A stretch of DNA of 64,000 bases, taken from the NCBI GenBank assembly GCA_034933245.1, contig JAYFNX010000009.1:8074-72073 (forward strand). The letters are read 5' to 3'. Below, piece after piece: positions 16,908-25,982 of the stretch. Numbering within the stretch: the stretch's first letter is position 1; every line of letters starts with the position of its first letter. Position numbers and translations under genes: made by a program. Source of the stretch: Pelethousia sp034933245 (GTDB lineage Bacteria; Bacillota; Clostridia; Christensenellales; CAG-138). The notes below the pieces were generated by a model. That model saw nothing but the letters and a program-made list of their open reading frames with translations. It did no database searches and was not told the DNA's origin.

Positions 16908-17444
16908 TCAACCACCGCCGATGGACACGTAAATGGATTCGGCGTCGCCTTCCAGAATGGTCTCCCCATCCAGGGATACGTAAAGGTGCCCCATGTAGGA
17001 GTTATTGGCGGTTCCATTTTCTTCCACAAGCTGGCTCCAGTAAATTGCATAATAGGTTTCGCCCTGATATTGTGCAATGCCCTCACAGGCATAGCTTTGG
17101 AGCCTGCCCGCAAGCTCATTGCCATACATCTTCGCCGCAAGGGCTTCGGCCTTGGCGGCTCCCACGCCCCCCGCCTGGTCCGCCGGGGACGTATCTTCCC
17201 CCAGGAAGGTGACGGCATACGGGTCGCTAATGTCCAAGGTAGGCGCGGACACCGCATCCGGTTCGGTGGCGGGAGTTGGTGTGACCTGGTCCGCTTCCGA
17301 AATGGCCTGCTCCGCCGTTGGGGAAACCGCAGGAACAGAGGTAGCCTCTGGAACAAACGTAGCCGCCGGTTGGGCCGCAGGCGCCGCGCATGCTGCCAGC
17401 AAGAGGGATAAAACCACGGCGATTACTAAATAAATGTATTTCAT
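16908..17444 (-). CDS. putative secreted lipoprotein of unknown function
   Basis: 178 residues from the ATG at 17444, which GGAGG precedes by four bases. The N-terminus is a lipoprotein signal (YLVIAVVLSLLLAAC, cleavage before the Cys at about residue 19). A Pro/Ala/Thr-rich linker of about 50 residues follows (for example VTPTPATEPDAVSAP), then a C-terminal domain of about 110 residues with the segments YQGETYYAIYWSQLV and GHLYVSLDGETILEGDAE, which looks like a small beta domain exposed outside the membrane. I recognise no family. A distinct lipoprotein of similar design is at 54257. Confidence 0.75.
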   Translation of the reverse strand: MKYIYLVIAVVLSLLLAACAAPAAQPAATFVPEATSVPAVSPTAEQAISEADQVTPTPATEPDAVSAPTLDISDPYAVTFLGEDTSPADQAGGVGAAKAEALAAKMYGNELAGRLQSYACEGIAQYQGETYYAIYWSQLVEENGTANNSYMGHLYVSLDGETILEGDAESIYVSIGGG

Positions 17445-17559
17445 AAAACCTCCTATTGTGCTAATATAGTTTTGATACTGATTCTCAATCCTGCTTCTAT
17501 CATTATCAGACCATATCTTGCATGCTTCTGTCAATAGATGGTTGGCTTTTATCGCAAAA

Positions 17560-17592
17560 AATTCATAAAGCGGCCCCTTCGGGCCGCTTATG
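17560..17592 (-). terminator. terminator after prfB
   Basis: Hairpin AAGCGGCCC, CTTC, GGGCCGCTT at 17568-17589. On the minus strand it begins 10 bases after the prfB stop and is followed by GAATTTTTTG. Strong intrinsic terminator ending the secA-prfB unit. Confidence 0.85.
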
Positions 17593-17598
17593 TCACAA

Positions 17599-18700
17599 TT
17601 AAGACTGTACCAGGTACGCATTAATGAATTCGTCCAGTTCCCCATCCATAACCGCTTGAATGTTCCCGTCCTCTACGCCGGTTCGGTGATCTTTCACCAT
17701 GGTATAAGGTTGAAAAACATAGCTACGGATCTGGCTGCCCCATTCGATGCGCTTCATCTCACCCTTGATCTGCGCCATCTGCTCCTCTCGCTCACGCTCC
17801 TGTAGTTCAATGAGTTTACCTTTGAGCATGCGCATAGCCACTTCCTTGTTCTGAAGCTGGCTCCGCTCGTTCTGGCACTGTACCACGATACCCGTGGGAA
17901 GGTGCGTTAAGCGGATAGCGGAGCTGGTCTTGTTCACGTGCTGGCCGCCCGCGCCGCTGGCCCGGTAGGTATCCACCCGTACCTCGTCCATGTCGATCTC
18001 CACATCGGCGGTGTCGTCGTCAAAAATGGGGGTTACATCTAATGAAGCGAAGGAGGTATGCCGCCGGCCGGAGGAATCGAAGGGGGACATGCGCACCAGC
18101 CGGTGCACGCCCTTTTCCGCCTTCAGGTAGCCGTAGGCGCTGTCTCCCTGGACCTCGAAGGTCACATTTTTGATGCCCGCCTCTTCGCCGTCCAGATAAT
18201 CCAGTTCCCGCACCGCGTACCCTTTTTTCTCGCAATAGCGGCAATACATTCGATAAAGCAGGGAAACCCAATCCTGGGCCTCTGTGCCGCCGGCGCCCGC
18301 ATGCAGCGAAAGGACGGCGTTACAGCTATCATACGGTCCCTTGAGGAGCGTGCTCAGCCGCAAGGTTTCCACGTTTTTCTCCAGCACCGCATATTCCGAA
18401 GCGATTTCGGGAAGAAGGCTTTCGTCGTTCTCCTCCTCCGCAATCTCCATAAGCGCGCCTACGTCTTCCGCCGCGCTTTCGAGACGGCGGTACTTATCCA
18501 ACTTTCCCGCAAGGGCCTTTATGCGTTGGTTCGCCTTGTTGGCTGCCTCCACATCTTCCCAGAAGCCCTCCTTGCCCATCTCCGTTTCCAAACTCTCCTT
18601 TTCGGCCATCAATCCAGCCAGGTCAAAGAGATTCACCTGCCTCTTTTAGTATCTGGCTGGTCGCTTCCAGCTTCTGGCGGTATTCATCCAGTTGTACCAA
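17599..18700 (-). CDS. prfB: peptide chain release factor 2, programmed +1 frameshift
   Basis: RF2 ends translation at UAA and UGA. The first 25 codons run from the TTG at 18700 (AAAGGAAG about eight bases upstream) to an in-frame TGA at 18623-18625. The site reads CTT TGA C, with AGGTGA a few bases before as the internal Shine-Dalgarno-like element, which is the conserved autoregulatory frameshift. The second frame continues DLAGLMAEKESLE and holds the stop-recognition SPF tripeptide (RMSPFDSSG) and the catalytic GGQ (GAGGQHVNKT). About 367 residues after shifting. It lies downstream of secA on the same strand, a common pairing. Confidence 0.97.
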
Positions 18701-18777
18701 AGTTCTCACTTCCTTTATTATATATAGAGATTATTATGTCGCTATCAGCCGGGATCGTATATCCCCGCAAGGGAGCA

Positions 18778-21537
18778 TCATGCATCCTTGCCGCAACACT
18801 GCTTATATTTCTTGCCGCTACCGCAGGGGCATGGCGCGTTGCGGCTGATTTTCTCGCCCACGCGCTTGGGTTGGCGAGGGAGGGAGCCATCTCCGGGGCC
18901 TTCCACCGGCTTGGCCAGTTGTTCCCGGCGCGGGGCGTCCCCGGTGGTAAGCGCCACATGGTAAAGGCTGCGCACGGTCATTTCCCGAATACCCTGCACC
19001 ATTTCATCGAACATGTCGAAGCCGGCGTTGCGGTAAGCCACAACAGGATCCTTCTGGCCGATGGCCTGCAGACCGATGCCCTGGCGAAGCTGGTCCATGG
19101 CATCGATATGATCCATCCAGTGTTCATCCACGGCTCGCAGCAGCATCACCCGCTCGATCTCCCGCATATCCACCGTGCCGCCCAGCTTTTCGGCCGTCTT
19201 GGTAACCTCTGCCTCCTTTTGGGCATAGCCTTCGGCAACCAGGGCCTGCAGTGTTTCCTCCAGTTTGGCGGCATCCGTCATGGATTGAATGGTTTTCAGG
19301 CAATCGATCCCCGTAAGCTGGCCGATATCCGTCCGAATTCCGGTAAAATCCCATTCCTCGGCGGGGAGGGATGCGGGGCAATATTGCGCGCAGCGGAGCT
19401 GGACGCTTTCCGCCACCATCTGCAACACGCTATCCCGAATGTCCTCGCCCATAAGCACCTTGCGGCGCTGCCCGTAAATGATTTCGCGCTGGCGGTTCAT
19501 CACATCGTCATATTGCAGCACGTTTTTGCGGATGTCAAAGTTATGAACTTCCACCCTTTTTTGTGCGTTTTCAATCTGCCTAGTCAGCAGGCCCGCCTCG
19601 ATGGGGATGTCATCATCCGGAGAAAACTTTTCGAGCAGGCTCTTGACCCGTTCCCCCCCGAAGCGCTGCATGAGTTCATCTTCCATGGAAATATAAAAGC
19701 GGGAAGATCCAGGGTCGCCCTGCCGCCCGGCGCGGCCTCGCAGCTGGTTATCGATGCGGCGGCTCTCGTGGCGCTCCGTGCCGATGATATGGAGGCCGCC
19801 TGCGGCCACTACCTTTTCATGCTCGGCATCGGTCTCGCGCTTATGCTTCTCATAAGCATCGGCATATTGGCGCCTTGCCTCCAGAATAACCGGGTCCTCT
19901 GTTTCCGCATGGCCCGTGGCCTCTTCCAAAAGCTCCGGCGCCATGCCCGCATTCAGGAGCTCCCGCCTGGCCATGAATTCCGGGTTGCCGCCCAGCAGAA
20001 TATCCGTACCGCGGCCAGCCATATTTGTCGCGATCGTCACGCTGCCCAGCTTGCCTGCCTGGGCCACAATTTCCGCCTCTCTGGCATGCTGCTTGGCGTT
20101 GAGCACCACATGTGGCACGCCCCGGCGTTTGAGCATGTCCGCAAGCTGCTCGCTCTTTTCCACGGAAATGGTTCCCACCAGAATCGGCTGGCCGTTCTTA
20201 TGCACGGCCTCGATTTCCTCCACCACGGCCTTGAACTTGCCGGAAACGGTAGTATACACCACGTCGTTATAGTCCGCCCGGCAGAGGGGCTTGTTGGTGG
20301 GAACCTCCACAACGTCCAAATCGTAGATGGATTGCAGCTCCTGCTCTTCGGTCTTGGCGGTGCCCGTCATGCCCGCCAGCTTATTATACATGCGGAAATA
20401 GTTCTGGAAGGTGATGGTAGCCAGGGTCTTGTTTTCCCGTTCCACCTTCACCCCTTCTTTGGCTTCCAGGGCCTGATGCAAGCCGTCGCTATAGCGTCGG
20501 CCCAGCATGAGCCGCCCCGTAAATTCATCCACGATAAGAACCTGGTCGTCCTGCACCACATAATCCTTATCCCGTTGAAAGAGGGCATGGGCTTTGAGGG
20601 CCTGTTGGATGTGGTGATTCAGCTCGGTGTTCTCCGTGGCGGAGATATCCGCAATTCCGAAAAACTGCTCGGCCTTGCGCATACCTTCCTGGGTCAGCGC
20701 TACGGTGCGGGCCTTAATATCGGCCATATAATCGCCGCTTTCAGGCTGTTCCTCGCCCATAAGCTGGTCCGTTTTGCTCATCTTGATGATGTTCTCGCCC
20801 CGGGTAAGTTTGCAAACAAAGCGATCCATCTTTTCGTACATATCCGTGGATTGTTCCCCGTGGCCGGAAATGATAAGCGGGGTTCGCGCTTCGTCGATGA
20901 GGATGGAGTCCACCTCGTCCACGATGGCATAGTTCAGCTCCCGCTGGACCATCTGGGCGCGGTAGACGACCATATTGTCCCGCAGGTAGTCGAAGCCAAA
21001 CTCGTTATTGGTGCCATAGGTGATATCGCTGTTGTAGGCGGCGCGGCGGGCATCCCCGTCCATATCATGGATAATGCAGCCAACGCGCAGGCCCAGGAAC
21101 CGGTAGATCTTTCCCATCCATTGGGCGTCACGGCTGGCGAGGTAGTCGTTCACGGTCACGATGTGCACGCCCTTGCCCGTGAGGGCGTTGAGATAGGCGG
21201 GAAGGGTTTCGGTGATGGTCTTGCCTTCGCCCGTCTTCATCTCCGCAATGCGGCCCTGGTGCAATACGATGCCGCCGATGAGCTGCACGTCGTAATGCCA
21301 CTGGCCAATGGTTCGTTTGGCCGCTTCCCGTACCACGGCAAAGGCTTCCGGAATCAGCGAATCCAGGCTTTCGCCCTGGGCAATCCGTTCCTTAAATTCA
21401 TCCGTCTTGGCCCGTAGCTGGGCATCCGCCAAGCCGGCCATCTCCGGCTCCAAGGCGTTAATTTTTTCCACCATTGGACGAAGCTTTCTCAGCTGGCTCT
21501 GGGCTGTATTGCCCAGGATTTTATCAATAAAGCTCAT
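18778..21537 (-). CDS. secA: preprotein translocase ATPase SecA
   Basis: ATP-driven motor that pushes preproteins through SecYEG. 919 residues. Walker A (MKTGEGKTITETLPAYL), Walker B and DEAD-like region (AIVDEVDSILIDEARTPLI), the helicase-2 motif (TNMAGRGTDILLGG) and GRAGRQGDPGSSRFY are all present. The C-terminus ends in the zinc SEC-C motif (CPCGSGKKYKQCC) that binds SecB or ribosomes. prfB follows after 77 bases. Confidence 0.98.
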   Translation of the reverse strand: MSFIDKILGNTAQSQLRKLRPMVEKINALEPEMAGLADAQLRAKTDEFKERIAQGESLDSLIPEAFAVVREAAKRTIGQWHYDVQLIGGIVLHQGRIAEMKTGEGKTITETLPAYLNALTGKGVHIVTVNDYLASRDAQWMGKIYRFLGLRVGCIIHDMDGDARRAAYNSDITYGTNNEFGFDYLRDNMVVYRAQMVQRELNYAIVDEVDSILIDEARTPLIISGHGEQSTDMYEKMDRFVCKLTRGENIIKMSKTDQLMGEEQPESGDYMADIKARTVALTQEGMRKAEQFFGIADISATENTELNHHIQQALKAHALFQRDKDYVVQDDQVLIVDEFTGRLMLGRRYSDGLHQALEAKEGVKVERENKTLATITFQNYFRMYNKLAGMTGTAKTEEQELQSIYDLDVVEVPTNKPLCRADYNDVVYTTVSGKFKAVVEEIEAVHKNGQPILVGTISVEKSEQLADMLKRRGVPHVVLNAKQHAREAEIVAQAGKLGSVTIATNMAGRGTDILLGGNPEFMARRELLNAGMAPELLEEATGHAETEDPVILEARRQYADAYEKHKRETDAEHEKVVAAGGLHIIGTERHESRRIDNQLRGRAGRQGDPGSSRFYISMEDELMQRFGGERVKSLLEKFSPDDDIPIEAGLLTRQIENAQKRVEVHNFDIRKNVLQYDDVMNRQREIIYGQRRKVLMGEDIRDSVLQMVAESVQLRCAQYCPASLPAEEWDFTGIRTDIGQLTGIDCLKTIQSMTDAAKLEETLQALVAEGYAQKEAEVTKTAEKLGGTVDMREIERVMLLRAVDEHWMDHIDAMDQLRQGIGLQAIGQKDPVVAYRNAGFDMFDEMVQGIREMTVRSLYHVALTTGDAPRREQLAKPVEGPGDGSLPRQPKRVGEKISRNAPCPCGSGKKYKQCCGKDA

Positions 21538-21762
21538 ATAAGCGCCTCCAGGCCCTAGATTTTGCTAAAAGCCATTGTACCATACATTTTTCCCGGTTAC
21601 AAACCCGGGGAGACATTCGTCACGAAAACTTTCCATAGTGGTATCTTTATAAAGGGGTTCCAGGCCTTGAGCGATTTGTGATATGATAGCCTTTATAAGA
21701 TTTTAACCGGAGAAGCGCCTGTTTTCTCTTGGGATTGAGCATAGAATTGAGGCTACCGGATT

Positions 21763-22740
21763 ATGAAGCGGATTCTTGATAAAAACCAGGCTCTGGGCCT
21801 TATATGCGCCCTGTCCTCCTCTACGCTGTTCGGCTTTAGCTTCCTCGCGGTGAAGCTGGGGGTTTCCCAAGTGTCTGTTTTTACCCTTTTGTCTTGGCGC
21901 TTCAGCATGGCATTTCTTGCCATGACCCTATGCGTTGCCCTTGGTATTTTTCGGGTGGATTTTAAGGGCAAGATTCTCTGGCCGCTGCTGCTTCTCTCTT
22001 TTTTTCAACCGATTTTGTATTTCGTTTCGGAAACCTATGGCATCCAACTCACTAGCGCCAGCGAAAGCGGAACCATCATCGCTACCATTCCCCTCATTAC
22101 GCTGTTGCTTATGCCCATCCTCACCAAAGAGCAGCCTACCCGCCGCCAATGGGTCAGCATTGCCATCTCCGTGGCGGGCGTAATCCTGGTGGGCGTCACG
22201 AAAGGGACGCAGGCATCCTTTAACCCGTTGGGTTACCTGGCGCTGTTGGCAGCGGCCGTAAGCGACGCGGTTTTTTTGAATCTTTCCCGCCGCTTTGGGG
22301 GATATACGGGCGTGGAAAAATCCTATGTGATGGCCGGGCTTGGAGCCGTTATCTTTACGGGCGCTGCGTTCGCGGAGCATGGTGCGGCAGGTACTGTGCG
22401 TGATTTTCTTCTGCTTCCTTTCCGCGATTCGGACTTTTTGTTCGGCTGCCTTTACCTTTCCGTGGGCTGCTCGGTGTTTGCCTTCATTATGCGCAATGTG
22501 GCCGTATCCCAACTAGGCCCAGGCCGGGCCGGAAGCTTTGCCGGCGTTACCACCCTGGTGAGCGTGCTGGCGGGCGTCTTGCTGCTGGGGGAAGGTTTTT
22601 CTCCGCTCCAAGGCATAGGCACGCTGCTGGTTTTACTAGGCATATATGGAGCCAATACCCTACCGGCCGCGGCGCAAGCGGTAGAGCCAATACAGACCAT
22701 ACCTGCACCCCTGCAAGCCACCGACGAAAAGGAGGATTAA
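21763..22740 (+). CDS. EamA/DMT-family transporter
   Basis: 325 residues with about ten predicted membrane helices in two EamA repeats (SSTLFGFSFLAVKLGVSQV, and PLGYLALLAAAVSDAVFLNL starting the second). Members of this drug/metabolite family export amino acids, nucleotides or other small metabolites; the substrate is not visible here. A hydrophilic tail of about 25 residues ends the protein. It is transcribed divergently from secA, and only one base separates its stop from the following YdcF-like gene, so the two are an operon. Confidence 0.9.
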   Translation: MKRILDKNQALGLICALSSSTLFGFSFLAVKLGVSQVSVFTLLSWRFSMAFLAMTLCVALGIFRVDFKGKILWPLLLLSFFQPILYFVSETYGIQLTSASESGTIIATIPLITLLLMPILTKEQPTRRQWVSIAISVAGVILVGVTKGTQASFNPLGYLALLAAAVSDAVFLNLSRRFGGYTGVEKSYVMAGLGAVIFTGAAFAEHGAAGTVRDFLLLPFRDSDFLFGCLYLSVGCSVFAFIMRNVAVSQLGPGRAGSFAGVTTLVSVLAGVLLLGEGFSPLQGIGTLLVLLGIYGANTLPAAAQAVEPIQTIPAPLQATDEKED

Positions 22741-22741
22741 C

Positions 22742-23497
22742 ATGAGAAGCTTCATTTTTATAATAGGCGCCCTGCTTACGCTGGATACGGCAGCCCTATC
22801 CTTGGTGTCCAATGGGAACCTGGGCACGGTATTACCTGCGGTGCTGGGCATTCCCCTTCTTCTGCTCTCCATCTTCTACCCTGCGCTCACGGCTTGGTTT
22901 GCAACGCCTCTGGGCCATGCCTGCAAGGTGCTGCTCATTTGCCTTTATGGGGCATGTTTCCTGGTGTTGGGCATCATGACGGTCCTGCTTAAAAGCGCGG
23001 AGCATGTAGAAGTGGAGCCGGATAGGGATGTGCTCATTGTGTTGGGTTGCTCCGTACGCAACGGCCGCCCTTCTCTTACCCTGCGCTATCGTCTGGATGC
23101 GGCCCTCACATACCTGGACCAAAGCCCCCATACCACGGTGATCGTCTCCGGGGGCCAGGGACCGCAGGAATCCGTCTCCGAAGCCAGGGCTATGGCGGAT
23201 TATCTAACTGCCCACGGCCTGGATGCAAGCCGCATTATTCTGGAAGACCAATCCACCAGCACCTATGAAAATTTTAAATTCTGCAAGACCATCCTGCAAG
23301 AGCGCTTTCCCGGGGACGCCTCCGTGGCCTTTGTTACCACGGGCTTTCATGTTTACCGTTCCGGCCGCGTAGCCGCCATGCATGGAATCCGAGCTGAAGG
23401 AATCCCTGCGCAGGATGTTTGGTATAGCGCCCCCAACAACTCTATCAGGGAGGGAATTGCGGTGGTTCTTTACACCCTTTCCGGCAAGCTAACTTAA
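22742..23497 (+). CDS. YdcF/SanA/ElyC-like DUF218 membrane protein
   Basis: 251 residues. Two to three hydrophobic segments form the first 85 residues; a cytoplasmic or external DUF218 domain follows with the family hallmarks DVLIVLGCSVRNGRPS, VIVSGGQGPQESVSEARAM, the acidic EDQSTSTYENF and the C-terminal VTTGFHVYRSGRVAA. Relatives in E. coli act in envelope integrity or lipid-carrier recycling, but no single reaction is settled. Second gene of the EamA operon; a GGAGG site overlaps the end of the first gene. Confidence 0.85.
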   Translation: MRSFIFIIGALLTLDTAALSLVSNGNLGTVLPAVLGIPLLLLSIFYPALTAWFATPLGHACKVLLICLYGACFLVLGIMTVLLKSAEHVEVEPDRDVLIVLGCSVRNGRPSLTLRYRLDAALTYLDQSPHTTVIVSGGQGPQESVSEARAMADYLTAHGLDASRIILEDQSTSTYENFKFCKTILQERFPGDASVAFVTTGFHVYRSGRVAAMHGIRAEGIPAQDVWYSAPNNSIREGIAVVLYTLSGKLT

Positions 23498-23516
23498 ACC
23501 CCGGCGCTTCGTTTAA

Positions 23517-23550
23517 ATCCGGGCCGGTCCTGTTGACTTTCGGCCCGGAT
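23517..23550 (+). terminator. terminator after the YdcF-like gene
   Basis: Stem ATCCGGGCC (23517-23525) and GGCCCGGAT (23542-23550) about 20 bases past the stop. It lacks a strong T-run. The -35 box of the next promoter lies in its loop, so the two functions overlap. Confidence 0.55.
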
Positions 23551-23561
23551 CGTCATATACT
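23533..23561 (+). promoter_or_regulatory. promoter of glutamine synthetase III gene
   Basis: TTGACT (23533-23538) and TATACT (23556-23561) are separated by 17 bases, a near-consensus housekeeping promoter about 100 bases upstream of glnN. The spacer includes half of the preceding terminator stem. Confidence 0.7.
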
Positions 23562-23659
23562 AATTGAATTATTTTTAAATTCTATTGTGTTGTTTGTTGG
23601 TTGTGATGGCGGTAAATGCCGCCCCCATATAATTTTTTATTTTGTAAAGGAGCTGGACC

Positions 23660-25735
23660 ATGAGCATTCCCGTAACTTTTGGCGAACTGGTATTCAATGA
23701 TGCCGCCATGAAAGCGCGGCTCCCCGCACAAACTTATCTGGTCCTCAAGGACACCATCCGCTGCGGCAAGCCGTTGGATGCCAACGTAGCCGGCGAGGTT
23801 GCCCTTGCCATGAAGGAATGGGCCATTGAAAAGGGAGTCACCCATTTTACCCATTGGTTCCAGCCTCTCACGGGCTGCACCGCTGAAAAGCACGACGGAT
23901 TCCTCTCCCCGGCAGGAGATGGCAGTGCGATATTGGAGTTTTCCGCCAAAGAGCTTATTATGAGCGAACCGGATGCCTCCAGTTTTCCTTCCGGCGGCCT
24001 GCGCGCTACCTTTGAAGCCCGGGGTTATACGGCTTGGGACCCTACCAGCTTTGCCTTCATTAAGGATGGCACTCTCTGCATTCCCACCATTTTCTGCGCT
24101 TATAGCGGCGATGCGCTGGATAAAAAGACCCCGCTGCTTCGTTCCATGCAGCTTATTGATGAGCAAGCCCGCCGCATTCTTCGTCTTTTCGGCCACGAAA
24201 ATGTGCGCCGGGTGATTTCTACCGCGGGGCCTGAGCAGGAATACTTTTTGGTCAATAAGGAACTTTTCGACAAACGTCCGGACTTGCGGTTCTGCTCCCG
24301 AACGCTTTTAGGGGCGCCCGCGCCCAAAGGGCAGGAACTGGAAGATCATTATTTTGGCGCCCTTTCCTCCAGGGTGGTGGGCTTCATGCGTGAAGTGGAT
24401 ACGGAGCTCTGGAAACTGGGTGTCTTCGCAAAAACGGAGCATAAAGAAGTGGCCCCCGGCCAATATGAGCTAGCCTGCGTTTATTCCGATACGAACACTG
24501 CCACGGACAACAACCAGCTCGTGATGGAGGTGCTGCGCAATACGGCCCTCAAGCACGGCATGGTCTGCCTGCTTCACGAAAAGCCCTTCGCGGGAATCAA
24601 CGGCAGTGGTAAGCACAACAATTGGGCGCTTGCAACGGATACGGGCCTGAACCTTTTAGAGCCCGGCAAGAGTCCCAAGGATAACCTCCAGTTCTTGCTT
24701 TTCCTCGCCGCCATTATCAAAGCGGTGGATGAATATCAGGATTTGCTTCGGATGGCCGTATCCGGCGCCGGGAACGACCAGCGTCTGGGTGGCTTCGAAG
24801 CGCCCCCGGCCATCATCTCCGTATATTTGGGGGACACTCTCAGCGAGCTGCTGGGTTCCATCGAACGCAAGGAGGATTATGTGGAAGGCGCCGTGCGCAT
24901 GCTGGAAAGCGGCGTTTGCGTGGTTCCCACCCTGCGCATGGATACCACGGATCGCAATCGGACTTCCCCCTTTGCTTTCACGGGTAACAAGTTTGAGTTC
25001 CGCATGCCCGGATCCAGCCATTCCATTGCGGATGTGAACACGGTGATTAATACCATTGTAGCCGAGTCCTTGCGCCAATTTGCCGATAAGCTGGAAAATG
25101 CCGAGGATTTCCGCCACGAAGCTTTCCGCGTGATCCGCCATGCCGTGCGGGATCATAAGCGCATCCTATTTTGCGGCAACGGTTATAGCACCGAGTGGGC
25201 TGCCGAGGCGGAAAGCAGAGGTCTTCTCAACCTGCCCACCACGGTCGATGCGCTTCCCCGCCTCGTAACTCCCAAAAATATTCAGCTTTTTACCCGTTAT
25301 GGCATCTATACCGAACGGGAGCTTTGGAGCCGCTACGAAATTCAGCTGGAAAATTATGTGAAAATCGTGCGTATCGAAGGCGCGACCATGCTGGAAATGG
25401 CTACGCGCAGCATTTTGCCTGCTATGATTGCCTACCAAAAGGAACTGGCCCAGGCTCTGATGCTTAAAAAGCAGCTTCGCGTGGACGGTAGCGTGGAAGA
25501 GGCCCTGCTCACCCGGCTTTCCAAGGGTTGTGTGAGCCTACAGCAAGCTTGCGATAGCTTAAATGGTTTCTTGGCCCTCTCTCCCGAAGAACCACATGCC
25601 GCTGCGCTGCACTGTAAGGATCGTATTTTGCCTGCCATGCAAACCGTCCGCTTTGCATCGGATGCTCTGGAGCAAGCCGCTCCCAGCAATATATGGCCGT
25701 TGCCATCCTACGAGGCGTTGCTCTTTAATCTATGA
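23660..25735 (+). CDS. glnN: type III glutamine synthetase
   Basis: ATP-dependent glutamate plus ammonia to glutamine. 691 residues, the large GSIII form of Bacteroidetes, cyanobacteria and many Clostridia. N-terminal segments VTHFTHWFQPLTG and KHDGFLSP, the substrate region STAGPEQEYFLVNKE, the ammonium/ATP part (KTEHKEVAPGQYELA; INGSGKHNNWALATD) and the arginine-rich NRTSPFAFTGNKFEFR are clear. Start behind AAAGGAG. With glutamate dehydrogenase directly downstream it covers the two ammonium-assimilation reactions, each with its own promoter and terminator. Confidence 0.97.
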   Translation: MSIPVTFGELVFNDAAMKARLPAQTYLVLKDTIRCGKPLDANVAGEVALAMKEWAIEKGVTHFTHWFQPLTGCTAEKHDGFLSPAGDGSAILEFSAKELIMSEPDASSFPSGGLRATFEARGYTAWDPTSFAFIKDGTLCIPTIFCAYSGDALDKKTPLLRSMQLIDEQARRILRLFGHENVRRVISTAGPEQEYFLVNKELFDKRPDLRFCSRTLLGAPAPKGQELEDHYFGALSSRVVGFMREVDTELWKLGVFAKTEHKEVAPGQYELACVYSDTNTATDNNQLVMEVLRNTALKHGMVCLLHEKPFAGINGSGKHNNWALATDTGLNLLEPGKSPKDNLQFLLFLAAIIKAVDEYQDLLRMAVSGAGNDQRLGGFEAPPAIISVYLGDTLSELLGSIERKEDYVEGAVRMLESGVCVVPTLRMDTTDRNRTSPFAFTGNKFEFRMPGSSHSIADVNTVINTIVAESLRQFADKLENAEDFRHEAFRVIRHAVRDHKRILFCGNGYSTEWAAEAESRGLLNLPTTVDALPRLVTPKNIQLFTRYGIYTERELWSRYEIQLENYVKIVRIEGATMLEMATRSILPAMIAYQKELAQALMLKKQLRVDGSVEEALLTRLSKGCVSLQQACDSLNGFLALSPEEPHAAALHCKDRILPAMQTVRFASDALEQAAPSNIWPLPSYEALLFNL

Positions 25736-25744
25736 CCACCAGGG

Positions 25745-25775
25745 GGGAGGCGCATACATCGCGCCTCCCTTTTTT
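25745..25775 (+). terminator. terminator after glnN
   Basis: GGGAGGCGC, a seven-base loop, GCGCCTCCC and then a run of six T. Classic intrinsic terminator 10 bases after the stop codon. Confidence 0.93.
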
Positions 25776-25854
25776 ATGAGTTGTACGCATCTTCGTAACA
25801 CATTGTTACACCGCTCATAATGATTTATTAGAACCACATATCTCCCTATTTGTA

Positions 25855-25883
25855 TTGACATCCACTCGTGATAGAATTATCAT
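25855..25883 (+). promoter_or_regulatory. promoter of gdhA
   Basis: Consensus TTGACA (25855-25860), a 17-base spacer and TATCAT (25878-25883), about 100 bases upstream of the ATG. The leader between is short and shows no clear regulatory fold. Confidence 0.78.
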
Positions 25884-25982
25884 ATTTTATAGATGGCGGC
25901 CCCATTGCCATCGTTTTATTATGCTTTTCCTTTTCCCCGTTGCGGCGGGGTCAAATAACCAACCATTGTGTGGAGGTATCAA

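Noticed and set aside
18058..21417. 1119-codon plus-strand open frame opposite secA and prfB
   Set aside because: It is antisense to two certain genes, spans both and the gap between, and its composition reflects high GC third positions of the real genes.
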